Notes under the pieces: model-generated
The model's database searches: none
Told to the model about the DNA's origin: nothing
Seen by the model: only the letters and a program-made list of their open reading frames with translations
Made by a program: the position numbers and the translations under genes
Shown here: positions 41,299 through 49,366 of the stretch, piece after piece
Layout of the letters: each line of letters opens with the position of its first letter
Position numbering within the stretch: position 1 is the first letter of the stretch
Assembly (NCBI GenBank): GCA_964537035.1
Contig: CAZIAK010000036.1
Span: 1 to 51,179 of the forward strand
DNA length: 51,179 nt
Source of the DNA: CAZIAK01 sp964537035
GTDB taxonomy: Bacteria > Planctomycetota > B15-G4
Direction: 5' to 3'

Positions 41299-41341
41299 GC
41301 CCAACTCCAAAGCCGAAACCCCGCACTCAGCCTGCAGACCC

Positions 41342-42304
41342 TCAGCGCTGACCCGTCGCCTCGAGAAACGCGATGGCAGCGAAGCGACGACCGCTCTGCG
41401 CCCCGCCCCAGCGGTCGTCCCACACCGCGGTGGGGTTGGACGCTTGCAGCTGCTCCAGATCGAAGCCGTCGGCCACTGCATCGTCGATCATCTCGGACAC
41501 CCCCACGAGCATGGACCGGTAGCCATGCAACGTCTCCCGACGCGAGCTGGGACCGTGGCCGGGCACGATCACCGTGTCGCCGTCGGCGATCTTGAGCAGC
41601 TCGCTGACGCCGTGGATCAGCCCGTCCAGGCTGCCGCCGTGCCAGATGTCCAGGAACGGGTACGCGGCCAGCTCGAACTGATCGCCAGCGTGGAGCACGT
41701 TCAGGTCTTCGATGAACACGGCCATGTCGCTGCTGGTGTGTCCAGCGGGGAGGGGCAACAGACGCAGGGTGTGTCCGGCGGCGTACAACGTCATGGGCGA
41801 CGTGGTGGTCAGCCGGGGCAGGGCCTCGTTGGGCGCTGCGTTCAGGGACCAACCCATGATCTCGATCTTCTCTTCGAGCTGCATCAACCGACGGGCCTCG
41901 CCGTGGCTGATCACCAGGGCGCCCTGCTCGGCGTAGTGGGCGTTGGCGCCGCGGTGGTCCTCGTGATAGTGGGTGTTGATCACCCAACGCACGGGTGGCA
42001 GGTCGAGACCGTCGACCGTGGCGACGAGCTCGGCGGCTGTGGCTGGAGCGCGAGAGTCGATCAGCACCGTGCCGTCATCGCCCGAGAGCACCAACACGTT
42101 GCCGTCCCCGCCACCGCTCAGCAGCCACAGCCCCGGGGCCAAGGGCTCGACCTCCAGCGCTGGGGCAGGGGCCTCCACCGCGACGCCCAACGCAGGGGCA
42201 GCTGGAGCGAGCGGCTGAACAAGCGGACCAACGCTCGGTGACCTGGCAGAGGTCAGCGCCAAGGCGAGCAAGAAGACGGGCACGACGATTCGAAGAGTAG
42301 CCAT
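41342..42304 (-). CDS. Exported metallo-beta-lactamase-fold hydrolase
   Basis: The 320-residue product has a signal peptide ('MATLRIVVPVFLLALALTSA') and a Pro/Ala-rich linker. An MBL-fold domain follows with the zinc ligands 'INTHYHEDHRGANA' (HxHxDH), 'PLPAGHTSSDMAVF' and 'NVLHAGDQF', and 'VIVPGHGP' closing the site. Relatives include SoxH/quinoprotein-relay-type and B3-like hydrolases. The arrangement does not prove beta-lactamase activity. ATG 42304 is chosen; ATG 42322 is an alternative. It lies 49 bp after the LytTR regulator gene on the same strand and may be in that operon. Confidence 0.85.
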   Translation of the reverse strand: MATLRIVVPVFLLALALTSARSPSVGPLVQPLAPAAPALGVAVEAPAPALEVEPLAPGLWLLSGGGDGNVLVLSGDDGTVLIDSRAPATAAELVATVDGLDLPPVRWVINTHYHEDHRGANAHYAEQGALVISHGEARRLMQLEEKIEIMGWSLNAAPNEALPRLTTTSPMTLYAAGHTLRLLPLPAGHTSSDMAVFIEDLNVLHAGDQFELAAYPFLDIWHGGSLDGLIHGVSELLKIADGDTVIVPGHGPSSRRETLHGYRSMLVGVSEMIDDAVADGFDLEQLQASNPTAVWDDRWGGAQSGRRFAAIAFLEATGQR

Positions 42305-42353
42305 GGCGACAGCTTGGCCCATGCCAACGCCCCATGCCAGGGCGCCTTGGCCC

Positions 42354-43076
42354 TCAGCCCAGCATCTTGCGCAGGATGGCCATGCGGCTGCGGCTCACGG
42401 GCAGCCAGGTCTGGGCTTCATCATTGAGCAGCACCTGGCCCGTGCCCGACGGTTCGCGCACCAGACGCACCACGCACTTGAGCGCGACCAGCGCCGAGCG
42501 GTGAATGCGCACGAAGGCCGCAGCGTCGAGTTGCTCTTCGAGGTGCGCCATGGAGAACCGCGCCAGCTGGGCCCCGTCGACCGTGTGCAACTTGACGTAC
42601 TGGTCGGCCGCTTCGATCCACAAGATCGAGTCGACGTCCAGCAGCTCGACCCGGCCCAGGTGGTGCACGGCGAGGCGCGCCAGACCCGCAGAGCTCGCCT
42701 GGCTGCCTTCACGAGCACGAGTCATAGCACGACGCAAGGCCTGGGCGAAGCGGGCGTCGTCGAAGGGCTTCAGCAGGTAGTCCACCGCCGCCACGTCGAA
42801 GGCGGCCAGGGCGTAGCGATCATGGGCCGTGGTGAAGACCACAGCGGGGATCTGCTCAGGCTGCAAGGCGGACAACACGCCGAAGCCGTCGAGCTCGGGC
42901 ATCTGCACATCGAGAAACAAGATGTCCGGTTTGTGCGTCTCCAGTGCTTCCAAGGCCTCCCTGCCATGGGCGCATTCGGCGACCAGCTTCACGTCTGCGG
43001 ACGCCTCCAACAAGTGACGCAGGGTCGAACGGGCCATGGGCTCGTCATCGGCGATGACCACCCGCAGAGGGGTCAC
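42354..43076 (-). CDS. LytTR-family response regulator
   Basis: The 240-residue product has a receiver domain: 'VVIADDEPMARSTLRHLLE' (acidic pocket), 'DILFLDVQMPELDGFGVL' (phospho-acceptor Asp), 'FTTAHDRYALAAF' (Thr) and 'DYLLKPF' (Lys). After a linker comes a LytTR DNA-binding domain ('ILWIEAADQYVKLHTVDG', 'FVRIHRSALVALKCV', 'VSRSRMAILRKML'). The GTG start at 43076 overlaps the TGA of the histidine kinase (GTGA), so the pair is coupled. Such regulators bind direct repeats of ~9-10 bp; I cannot identify the targets in this window. Confidence 0.93.
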   Translation of the reverse strand: MTPLRVVIADDEPMARSTLRHLLEASADVKLVAECAHGREALEALETHKPDILFLDVQMPELDGFGVLSALQPEQIPAVVFTTAHDRYALAAFDVAAVDYLLKPFDDARFAQALRRAMTRAREGSQASSAGLARLAVHHLGRVELLDVDSILWIEAADQYVKLHTVDGAQLARFSMAHLEEQLDAAAFVRIHRSALVALKCVVRLVREPSGTGQVLLNDEAQTWLPVSRSRMAILRKMLG

Positions 43077-44290
43077 GACGTCACCCCGGCCCCGGGCAAG
43101 CGCACGGTCACCAGTGCACCGCCGCCCGCCGCTGCGCCCAGCGCGAAGGTGCTCGCCTCGCCGTACATCATCTGCAGCCGTTCTCTCGTGCTGGACAATC
43201 CCAGGTGCGTCACGCCGTCGTCGGCAGCAGGCGCGCCCGCGAGCTGTTCCTCGCTGAAGCCCGGCCCGTCATCCCACAACTCGAGCAGCAGCTCGCCGCC
43301 GTCGAGCTGCCCACTCAAGACCAGCTGGCCCCCTGCCGCGCGAGGTTCCACTGCGTAGCGCACGGCGTTCTCCACCAAGGGCAGCAAGAGCAGGCTGGGC
43401 ACGCTCGCTGCCAGGGCCGCCTCGTCGATGTCGGTGCGCCAGCTCAGCCGATCGCCGAAGCGGATCGTCTCGATGTCGATGTAGCGCTGCACCAGGGACA
43501 GCTCGTCCCCCAGGCTGACCAGCTGCTCCCCGCCCAGATCGAGGCTGGAGCGCAGCAGATCGCTCAGGGACGCCAACGTACTCAGCGCCCGAGCGTCCTG
43601 GCCCTCGCGCACCAACCCGCCCACCGCGTGCAGGGCGTTGAACAAGAAGTGCGGGTGGACCTGGCCGCGCAACACGTCGAGTTGCACGGCCACCAGATGC
43701 TCGCGAGCGCTGGCCGCAGACAGCTCGGCGGCGGCCACACGACGCTCCTTTCGACGAATCGAGAGGAAGATCTGGCAGCCCCCGATCAAGCCCAACAGCA
43801 ACCCGCACTGCACCACGCTGCGGGACACTCGCGCGCCGCGCATGGCAAAGGGCGGGCCCCGACTGCCCCACGGCGGATGGCCGAGCCGCTCACCCCGCTG
43901 CTCACTGCGCGACAGGTCAGGGTTCTCGCTCACCGGGCGCAGAGGAAAGGGCAGCAGGCTCTCGCTGAGCGACGCCGCCAGCGCCGCGTGCCCCCAGCCC
44001 AAGCCCAGGGTGAGCAGGGCCGTGAGCAGCAACGACAGGGGCCAAGGGCCCAGACGCCGCCACAGCGCGCCCGCCGCAAGAGACACGGGCCAGGCCGCCA
44101 CGCCCCACAGCCCCCACTGCAAGAGCTGGCGTAGCAACTCGTCCCCGAAGTCGACGTCTCGCCCCCGCGAAGCGAGCATCACGTCGAGCTGATACGTCGA
44201 ACCCAGGGACAACACACCCACCAGGACCAGGCCCAGGGCGCATCGGCCCACCGCAGAGCGCAGCAGACGTTCAGGGTCGAGGGTGTTCAC
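43073..44290 (-). CDS. LytS-type sensor histidine kinase
   Basis: The 405-residue product has about four membrane helices in its first 190 residues (~15-32, 60-80, 85-110, 160-180). There is an extracytoplasmic Pro/Arg-rich loop between helices 3 and 4. The His_kinase domain carries 'LRGQVHPHFLFNALHAV' (phospho-acceptor His near 213), and the ATPase domain has 'LLLPLVENAVRYAV' (N box) and 'LELWDDGPGFSEEQ' (G1). Partner of the overlapping LytTR gene. The GTG start at 44290 lies 12 bases after the stop of the helical envelope protein gene, so all three are co-transcribed and that protein may modulate sensing. Confidence 0.92.
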   Translation of the reverse strand: MNTLDPERLLRSAVGRCALGLVLVGVLSLGSTYQLDVMLASRGRDVDFGDELLRQLLQWGLWGVAAWPVSLAAGALWRRLGPWPLSLLLTALLTLGLGWGHAALAASLSESLLPFPLRPVSENPDLSRSEQRGERLGHPPWGSRGPPFAMRGARVSRSVVQCGLLLGLIGGCQIFLSIRRKERRVAAAELSAASAREHLVAVQLDVLRGQVHPHFLFNALHAVGGLVREGQDARALSTLASLSDLLRSSLDLGGEQLVSLGDELSLVQRYIDIETIRFGDRLSWRTDIDEAALAASVPSLLLLPLVENAVRYAVEPRAAGGQLVLSGQLDGGELLLELWDDGPGFSEEQLAGAPAADDGVTHLGLSSTRERLQMMYGEASTFALGAAAGGGALVTVRLPGAGVTS

Positions 44291-44302
44291 CGCCGTGCCT
44301 GT

Positions 44303-45067
44303 TCAGCGACCGGATCTCCGCCCACCGAAGCCACCACCGGGAGGCCCACCGCCGAAACCGCCCAGGGCCCGCAGCCCGCCCATCTCGGTGAAGGAGGTCT
44401 GCTGATCGAGGCTCAGAAACAAGGCGGTCGCCGCCTCGAAGCTGGTGCGTGAGGTCTCCATGGCGTCGCGCATGCTGCCCCAGTCGCCAGACTCACGAGC
44501 CTCGCTCATGGTCGTGTCCATGGTCTCCATGGAGAGCCGCGCCGCGTCCCCGAGTTGCTGCTGCTGATAGGTATCGAGGGAGAGTTCGCTGGCCACTGCA
44601 GCGAGGCGTTCTTCGAGACGTTCCTCCCGACGTAGCTCCCGGGCCGCGTCACGATCTTCGTCTTCCTGATCGCGGATCGCCTGCAGGGCGTCACTCACGT
44701 CACCCATGGTGAACATCGCCGGACCGTCTTCGCCTTTCATCTCGGATACGGCGTCGTTCAGCAAGGAGAGCTGCTCCTGTACTGCGGCCACGGACTCGGG
44801 GCTGCCCAGGAGCGGCATGGGTGGAGCCGACTCCGGCCGTCCACGCAGGGCGTCGAGTTCGAGTTGCTGCAGGCGGCGCTGCAGATCGCCTTGGCCGTCG
44901 AGCACGTCCGTGAGCTGTCGCTGCAGGGACACGATCTGCTGGGCCGTCACGGCGCCGCCGTCTCGGGCGGGCTGCTCATCGAGGGACTGCATCATGAAGA
45001 GAGTGCCGGCGCCGATCAGCCCTGCGACCAGGGCGACCAAGGCGGTTCCTAGGGACGAGCTGTTCAT
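44303..45067 (-). CDS. Membrane-anchored helical (coiled-coil, Spy-like) protein, unknown function
   Basis: The 254-residue product has an N-terminal transmembrane anchor ('LGTALVALVAGLIGAGTLFM') and long amphipathic helices: 'VSLQRQLTDVLDGQGDLQRR' to ~60, and a charged run near 120-145 rich in Glu/Arg/Asp ('DQEDEDRDAARELRREERLE'). Helical hairpins follow, then a Gly-rich tail ('GGFGGGPPGGGFGG'). The hairpin with 'LSLDTYQQQQLGDAAR' recalls Spy/CpxP-like periplasmic chaperones, but the LTxxQ motif is not exact. AGAGGAA precedes ATG 45067. It is first in the operon with the LytS/LytTR pair, so an envelope-stress sensing role is plausible inference. Confidence 0.65.
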   Translation of the reverse strand: MNSSSLGTALVALVAGLIGAGTLFMMQSLDEQPARDGGAVTAQQIVSLQRQLTDVLDGQGDLQRRLQQLELDALRGRPESAPPMPLLGSPESVAAVQEQLSLLNDAVSEMKGEDGPAMFTMGDVSDALQAIRDQEDEDRDAARELRREERLEERLAAVASELSLDTYQQQQLGDAARLSMETMDTTMSEARESGDWGSMRDAMETSRTSFEAATALFLSLDQQTSFTEMGGLRALGGFGGGPPGGGFGGRRSGR

Positions 45068-45395
45068 CGTGTGTTCCTCTGAGTGAGTGTGATGACCTAT
45101 GCAAGCACCCTGGCACGGCCCTGGCCGGAGTCAAAGCGGCCCGTCGCCAGTGGTGGTCCCGCTGTTGGCAGTGGCAGCAAGGGCAGCNNNNNNNNNNNNN
45201 NNNNNNNNNNNNNNNNNNNNNNNNNNNNNNNNNNNNNNNNNNNNNNNNNNNNNNNNNNNNNNNNNNNNNNNNNNNNNNNNNNNNNNNGGCAGCAAGGGCA
45301 GCCCCAATCGCCAGAGCAGCTGTTGCGCACGAGCCCCCGCGGGCCTCCCGCCCAACTCACCACCAAGCCCGGTCCAGCCCGACGGCGCCAGACCA
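45068..45395. other. Intergenic region, 328 bp, with a 100-N gap
   Basis: It lies between the start of the LytS operon and the 3' end of the Gfo/Idh/MocA gene, both leftward, so it should hold the LytS operon promoter. 45188-45287 is N, inside a short tandem repeat. Open frames crossing it depend on the placeholder gap length and show no domain. I see no clear terminator or promoter motif. Confidence 0.6.
45167..45302. repeat. GGCAGC/GGCAGCAAG tandem repeat containing a 100-N gap
   Basis: GGCAGTGGCAGCAAG then GGCAGC (45167-45187) precedes the N run, and GGCAGCAAGGGCAGC (45288-45302) follows. The period is 9 or 15 bp; too few copies remain to decide. It lies between genes. It is the third of four gaps that fall in such repeats. 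Confidence 0.8.
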
Positions 45396-46739
45396 TCAGC
45401 CTGGCAGCTGAAAACCCTTGCGGTAGTTCGGATAGAGCAGCGCGTCCGCCTCAGGCCGCCCGGCGAAGCGCAGTGCCTCCCCGTCGTACTCCAACGTCTC
45501 GTGGGGGAAGTGCAGGGCCACGTTGCCCAGCAGCGCCGACTCGGAGAGCGTGGCCGCGTACTCGAAGGGCGCGTTGGGAACGCCACGACCGAGACAGCCG
45601 TCGACCCAGTCGTGCCAGTGATTGAACTTCTCGGCCGCCGGCAGGGGCACGTCCACGAAGCGGTCCTCTGGGAGCAGTCGCGCCGTGTCGTAGGGGCTGG
45701 CCAGCAACGCGCCCTCGGTGCCGATGAACAGGCAGGCGTTGGCGTACACATCCGGCCCCGCCCCCCACTCTTCGAGCACGGCGTCGGGCTTGCGGCCGCC
45801 GTCGTACCAGGTCAGCTGCAACGGCCCCGCCGTGGTGTGCTTCGTGGCCGCGTACTCCATGTGGATGCGCGACCAGAGCGGGTAGGTCTCGTTGTTCGGC
45901 AGCGGGCCGTCGCTGCGCAAGCGGTTCGGCCGTCCGAGCTCGAGGAACCACAGCGCAGGATCCATCAGGTGACAGGCCATGTCGCCCTGGGCGCCGGTGC
46001 CGAAGTCCTTCCAGCCCCGCCAGGCGAAGGGGTGATAGCTGCTGGCAGCGAAGGGGCGCTCGGGCGCCACGCCAAGCCAGAGGTCCCAGTCGAGCTCCTC
46101 GGGCACCGGGTCGACCTGTTCGGGACGGCCCACGCCCTGGGGCCACCAGCCCATGGGTCGGTCGGTCCACACATGGACCTCATGCACCTTGCCGATGTGT
46201 CCCTGCAAGAACAGCTGATAGGCCTGGAGGTAGGGAGGATTGGCCCGGTTCTGAATGCCCATCTGTGTGGCCACCCCCGCGCGACGGGCCGCATTGACCA
46301 CTGCGCGCAGCTCGGACACCGTGCGGGTCAGGGGCTTCTGTCCGTAGACGTGCAGGTTGCGGTTCAGGGCCTCGACCATGACCGGCCCGTGCATGTGATC
46401 GGGGATGGAGACGTGCACGCTGTCGAGGGCGCCGTCTTCGGCCGCGAGCATCTCACGCCAGTCACTGTAGAGCCGGGCGTCGGGATGCAGCGCCGCCGCG
46501 GCCTTGAGGTTGTTGGCATCCACGTCGCAGAGGGCGACCACGTCGACGTCGGGGTGGTCGGAGATCTGCGAGAGATCATGCCCGCCCATGCCCCCGCAAC
46601 CCACGGCACCGTGACGCAGCCGGCCCTTGGTGACACGCCGGCTCGGCGCAGCACAACCCAGCGAGCCCACGAGCGGCAAGACCACCGCGGCCCCCGCAGC
46701 GGCACGCAACAACTGGCGACGACTGACAGAATCGGTCAT
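45396..46739 (-). CDS. Tat-exported Gfo/Idh/MocA-family oxidoreductase
   Basis: The 447-residue product has a twin-arginine signal ('VSRRQLLRAAAGAAVVLPLV') with a lipobox-like 'GSLGCAAPS'. The NAD(P)-binding Rossmann motif is 'AVGCGGMGGHDL', followed by 'VVALCDVDANNLKAA' and the catalytic 'GQKPLTRTVSELRAVV' (E-K-P-like Lys). The C-terminal substrate domain ('LDWDLWLGVAPERPFAASSY', 'FAWRGWKDFGTGAQGDMACH') is typical of planctomycete Tat oxidoreductases acting on sugars. The start at ATG 46739 has GAGG seven bases upstream. A 12-bp tandem repeat abuts that ribosome-binding site. Sugar substrate unknown. Confidence 0.9.
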   Translation of the reverse strand: MTDSVSRRQLLRAAAGAAVVLPLVGSLGCAAPSRRVTKGRLRHGAVGCGGMGGHDLSQISDHPDVDVVALCDVDANNLKAAAALHPDARLYSDWREMLAAEDGALDSVHVSIPDHMHGPVMVEALNRNLHVYGQKPLTRTVSELRAVVNAARRAGVATQMGIQNRANPPYLQAYQLFLQGHIGKVHEVHVWTDRPMGWWPQGVGRPEQVDPVPEELDWDLWLGVAPERPFAASSYHPFAWRGWKDFGTGAQGDMACHLMDPALWFLELGRPNRLRSDGPLPNNETYPLWSRIHMEYAATKHTTAGPLQLTWYDGGRKPDAVLEEWGAGPDVYANACLFIGTEGALLASPYDTARLLPEDRFVDVPLPAAEKFNHWHDWVDGCLGRGVPNAPFEYAATLSESALLGNVALHFPHETLEYDGEALRFAGRPEADALLYPNYRKGFQLPG

Positions 46740-46750
46740 GGGAGATCCTC

Positions 46751-46898
46751 TGTTGTGTGTGGTGTTGTGTGTGGNNNNNNNNNNNNNNNNNNNNNNNNNN
46801 NNNNNNNNNNNNNNNNNNNNNNNNNNNNNNNNNNNNNNNNNNNNNNNNNNNNNNNNNNNNNNNNNNNNNNNNNNTGTTGTGTGTGGTGTTGTGTGTGG
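46751..46898. repeat. 12-bp tandem repeat containing a 100-N gap, in the Gfo/Idh/MocA leader
   Basis: TGTTGTGTGTGG occurs at 46751-46762 and 46763-46774. After the N run (46775-46874) it recurs at 46875-46886 and 46887-46898, with no mismatch. On the coding strand it reads CCACACACAACA and ends directly against the GAGG site of the oxidoreductase gene. It lies between that gene and the half-length ALDH gene upstream. Confidence 0.92.
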
Positions 46899-46936
46899 AG
46901 TGCCCGGGGGCTGTGTGCTGGGACGTTCGGTCAGGC

Positions 46937-47788
46937 TCAGGGAGCCTTCGGGTGCCAGAGCGTCTTGACCTCGATGAACGGGCGCACCCAATGCAAGCTG
47001 GTGAGCTTGTCCAGCCGGGACCAGTCTCGTTCGGACAGCTGGGCCCAGCGCACGCGCTTGACCGCGTCGGCTGCAGCGGTGCCTGTAGCGCTGTCGGGCT
47101 CGCCCGCGAGGAGCAGCCCGTCCACGTCGCGATGGCTGGCCATCTGCGGCAGCAGGTCAACTCGGTGCCCGGCGAGCAGGTTGAGCGTGCCCCCTGGGAC
47201 GTCGCTCACCGCCAACGCTTCGCCGAGCGCCAGCCCCACCAGCGGCGAGGCCTCGCTCAGCAGCAAGACCACCGTGTTGCCGCCGGCGATGAGCGGCACG
47301 GAGACCGCCAGGGCACCCAGCAGTCCAGACGTCTCGGGCGCCACCGCGCAGATCACGCCCGTGGGCTCGACCACCGAGAAGTTGAAGAAGGGTCCGGACA
47401 CCTCGTTCTGTGCACCGAGCAGCTGCTGCAACTTGTCCGGCAGGCCCGCGTACCAGGTCACCAGATCGATGGCCGCCTCGACCTCTTTCTCGGCGGCGGC
47501 CTGTGACTTGCGGCTGGATGCCCTGATCTCATCGATCAGCGCATTGGCACGGGTCTCGATGATCTCGGCCAGGCGATACAGGATCTGCCCCCGGTTGTAG
47601 CCCGTGCGGCCAGACCAGCCCTTGAGGGCGCCGCGGGCCGCCACCACCGCCTCGCGCAGGTCCTTGCGGGACGCCTGAGCCACGTTCACGCCGGGCGCGC
47701 CGCTGGGCTCGAAGGTGATCCCCGACTCGCTGCGGGGAAACTTGCCGCCGATGTAGAGCTTGTAGGTCTTCTTCACTGACACGCGCAT
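46937..47788 (-). CDS. Half-length aldehyde dehydrogenase-like protein lacking the catalytic Cys domain
   Basis: The 283-residue product aligns with the N-terminal, NAD-binding half of aldehyde dehydrogenases: 'KLYIGGKFPRSESGITFEP', 'VVAARGALKGWSGRTGYNRG', 'VVEPTGVICAVAPETSGLLG', 'LIAGGNTVVLLLSEASPLVG'. The usual 'FTGS' segment reads 'LLAGEPDS'. The catalytic Glu and Cys regions are absent. It ends in a distinct tail, 'RPFIEVKTLWHPKAP'. ATG 47788 is set by AGGAGA seven bases upstream. The gene follows the full ALDH gene by 26 bp and is intact with no frameshift, so it is likely a functional non-catalytic partner or structural subunit, not debris. Confidence 0.8.
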   Translation of the reverse strand: MRVSVKKTYKLYIGGKFPRSESGITFEPSGAPGVNVAQASRKDLREAVVAARGALKGWSGRTGYNRGQILYRLAEIIETRANALIDEIRASSRKSQAAAEKEVEAAIDLVTWYAGLPDKLQQLLGAQNEVSGPFFNFSVVEPTGVICAVAPETSGLLGALAVSVPLIAGGNTVVLLLSEASPLVGLALGEALAVSDVPGGTLNLLAGHRVDLLPQMASHRDVDGLLLAGEPDSATGTAAADAVKRVRWAQLSERDWSRLDKLTSLHWVRPFIEVKTLWHPKAP

Positions 47789-47814
47789 GGCGTCGTCTCC
47801 TGTTGGCATCGGGC

Positions 47815-49362
47815 TCAGCCCTGGACGAGCACGTCGTCGTGAAAGCGCAGGTAGGCCTGCAGACCCTGGCGTCCGCCTTCGCGACCGAAGCCAGACTCCT
47901 TGAAGCCGCCGAACGGGCTGGCGGGATCGAAGCGGTTGAAGGTGTTGTTCCAGATGACGCCGGCGCGCATGCGTTCGGCCATCCAGAGAATGCGCGCACC
48001 CTTGTCGGTCCAGATGCCGGCGGAGAGTCCGTAGGCCGTGTTGTTGGCCTTCTCGACCGCTTCGTCCGGCGTGCGGAAGGTCATCACGCTGAGCACCGGG
48101 CCGAAGATCTCTTCCCGAGCGATGCGGTTGCTCAGGCTCACGTCGGTGAAGACGCTCGGCTTGAACCAGAAGCCCTTCTTGGGCAGCCGGCAGCTCGACT
48201 GATGCAACACGCAGCCCTCGGCCTCGCCAGCTTCGACGAGGGTCTTGATGCGCTGCAGCTGCTCGCCACTGTTGATCGCGCCCATGTCCGTGTTCTTGTC
48301 CATGGGATCGCCCACACGAATGCGATCGATGCGCGTCAGCAGGCGGCGCATGAGTTCATCGTGGATCGACTCCTGCACCAAGAGCCGCGAGCCTGCGCAG
48401 CAGACGTGCCCTTGGTTGAAGAAGATGCCCTTGACGATGCCTTCGACCGCCTGATCGAGGGCCGCGTCGTCGAAGATGATGTGGGCCGCCTTGCCGCCCA
48501 GCTCGAGGGTCAGGTCTTTGCCTGTGCCCGCCAGGGTGCGCTGGATCTGCTGGCCCACGGCCGTGCTGCCGGTGAAGGCCACCTTGTCCACGTCCGGGTG
48601 TTCGACCAGGCATCTGCCCGTGCGCCCGTCGCCGGTGACGATGTTCACCACGCCGTCTGGCAGCTCAGCCTGCTCGAAGATCTGGGCCAGATGCAGCGCG
48701 GTCAGGGGCGTGGTCTCGGCGGGCTTGAGCACCACCGTGTTGCCGCAGGCCAGGGCCGGTGCGATCTTCCAGGCGGCCATCAGCAGGGGGAAGTTCCAGG
48801 GGATGATCTGGCCCACCACTCCCACGGGCGCCGTCTTGCTGCCGGGGAAGGCCAGGTGCAGCTTGTCGGCCCATCCTGCGTGATAGAAGAAGTGCGCGGC
48901 GGCCAGGGGCACATCGACGTCGCGGCTCTCGCGGATGGGCTTGCCGCCGTCGAGCGACTCGAGGCAGGCCAGCTCGCGGCTGCGCTCTTGAATCAGCCGG
49001 GCGATGCGAAACAGGTAGCGGGCCCGATCTCGAGGAGCCATGGGCCCCCACACTTCGCGCTGGGCACGGTTGGCGGCGGTGACCGCCTTGTGCACGTCGG
49101 CCTGCCCACCCTGCGCCACCCGGGCCAGCGTCGCTTCTGTGGCCGGGTTCACGGTATCGAACGAACGCCGTCCCTTGGGGGCCGCCCAAGCGCCGTCGAT
49201 GAACAGATCGTAGCGCTCGCGGAGGGTCACGTGATCGGTGGACTGGGGCGCGGGCGCGTAGGTCCAACGCTCGCCGAAGACCAGCTGGGGGCGATCGTCA
49301 GCTCCGCCGCCTGGGTGCTGGCCGTTCTGTGCAGACTTCTGCTGCGATGTGCGCGGTGTCAT
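47815..49362 (-). CDS. NAD(P)+-dependent aldehyde dehydrogenase
   Basis: The 515-residue full-length ALDH carries 'IDGAWAAPKGRRSFDTVNPA', 'VGVVGQIIPWNFPLLMAAWK' (catalytic Asn), 'KPAETTPLTAL' (cofactor Lys), 'VAFTGSTAVGQQI', 'LTLELGGKAAHIIF' (general-base Glu) and 'FFNQGHVCCAGSRLLV' with catalytic Cys about 321. The end of the fold is 'EEIFGPVLSV' and 'FGGFKESGFGREGG'. It starts five bases after the deoC stop, with AAGGA ahead of ATG 49362. Placed after deoxyribose-phosphate aldolase, its likely substrate is the acetaldehyde that DeoC releases (inference from context). Confidence 0.93.
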   Translation of the reverse strand: MTPRTSQQKSAQNGQHPGGGADDRPQLVFGERWTYAPAPQSTDHVTLRERYDLFIDGAWAAPKGRRSFDTVNPATEATLARVAQGGQADVHKAVTAANRAQREVWGPMAPRDRARYLFRIARLIQERSRELACLESLDGGKPIRESRDVDVPLAAAHFFYHAGWADKLHLAFPGSKTAPVGVVGQIIPWNFPLLMAAWKIAPALACGNTVVLKPAETTPLTALHLAQIFEQAELPDGVVNIVTGDGRTGRCLVEHPDVDKVAFTGSTAVGQQIQRTLAGTGKDLTLELGGKAAHIIFDDAALDQAVEGIVKGIFFNQGHVCCAGSRLLVQESIHDELMRRLLTRIDRIRVGDPMDKNTDMGAINSGEQLQRIKTLVEAGEAEGCVLHQSSCRLPKKGFWFKPSVFTDVSLSNRIAREEIFGPVLSVMTFRTPDEAVEKANNTAYGLSAGIWTDKGARILWMAERMRAGVIWNNTFNRFDPASPFGGFKESGFGREGGRQGLQAYLRFHDDVLVQG

Positions 49363-49366
49363 GGCA

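Noticed and set aside
45099..47600. Plus-strand open frame of over 800 codons spanning two gaps
   Set aside because: It crosses two N runs of arbitrary length and lies antisense to the oxidoreductase and ALDH-like genes; it is an artefact.
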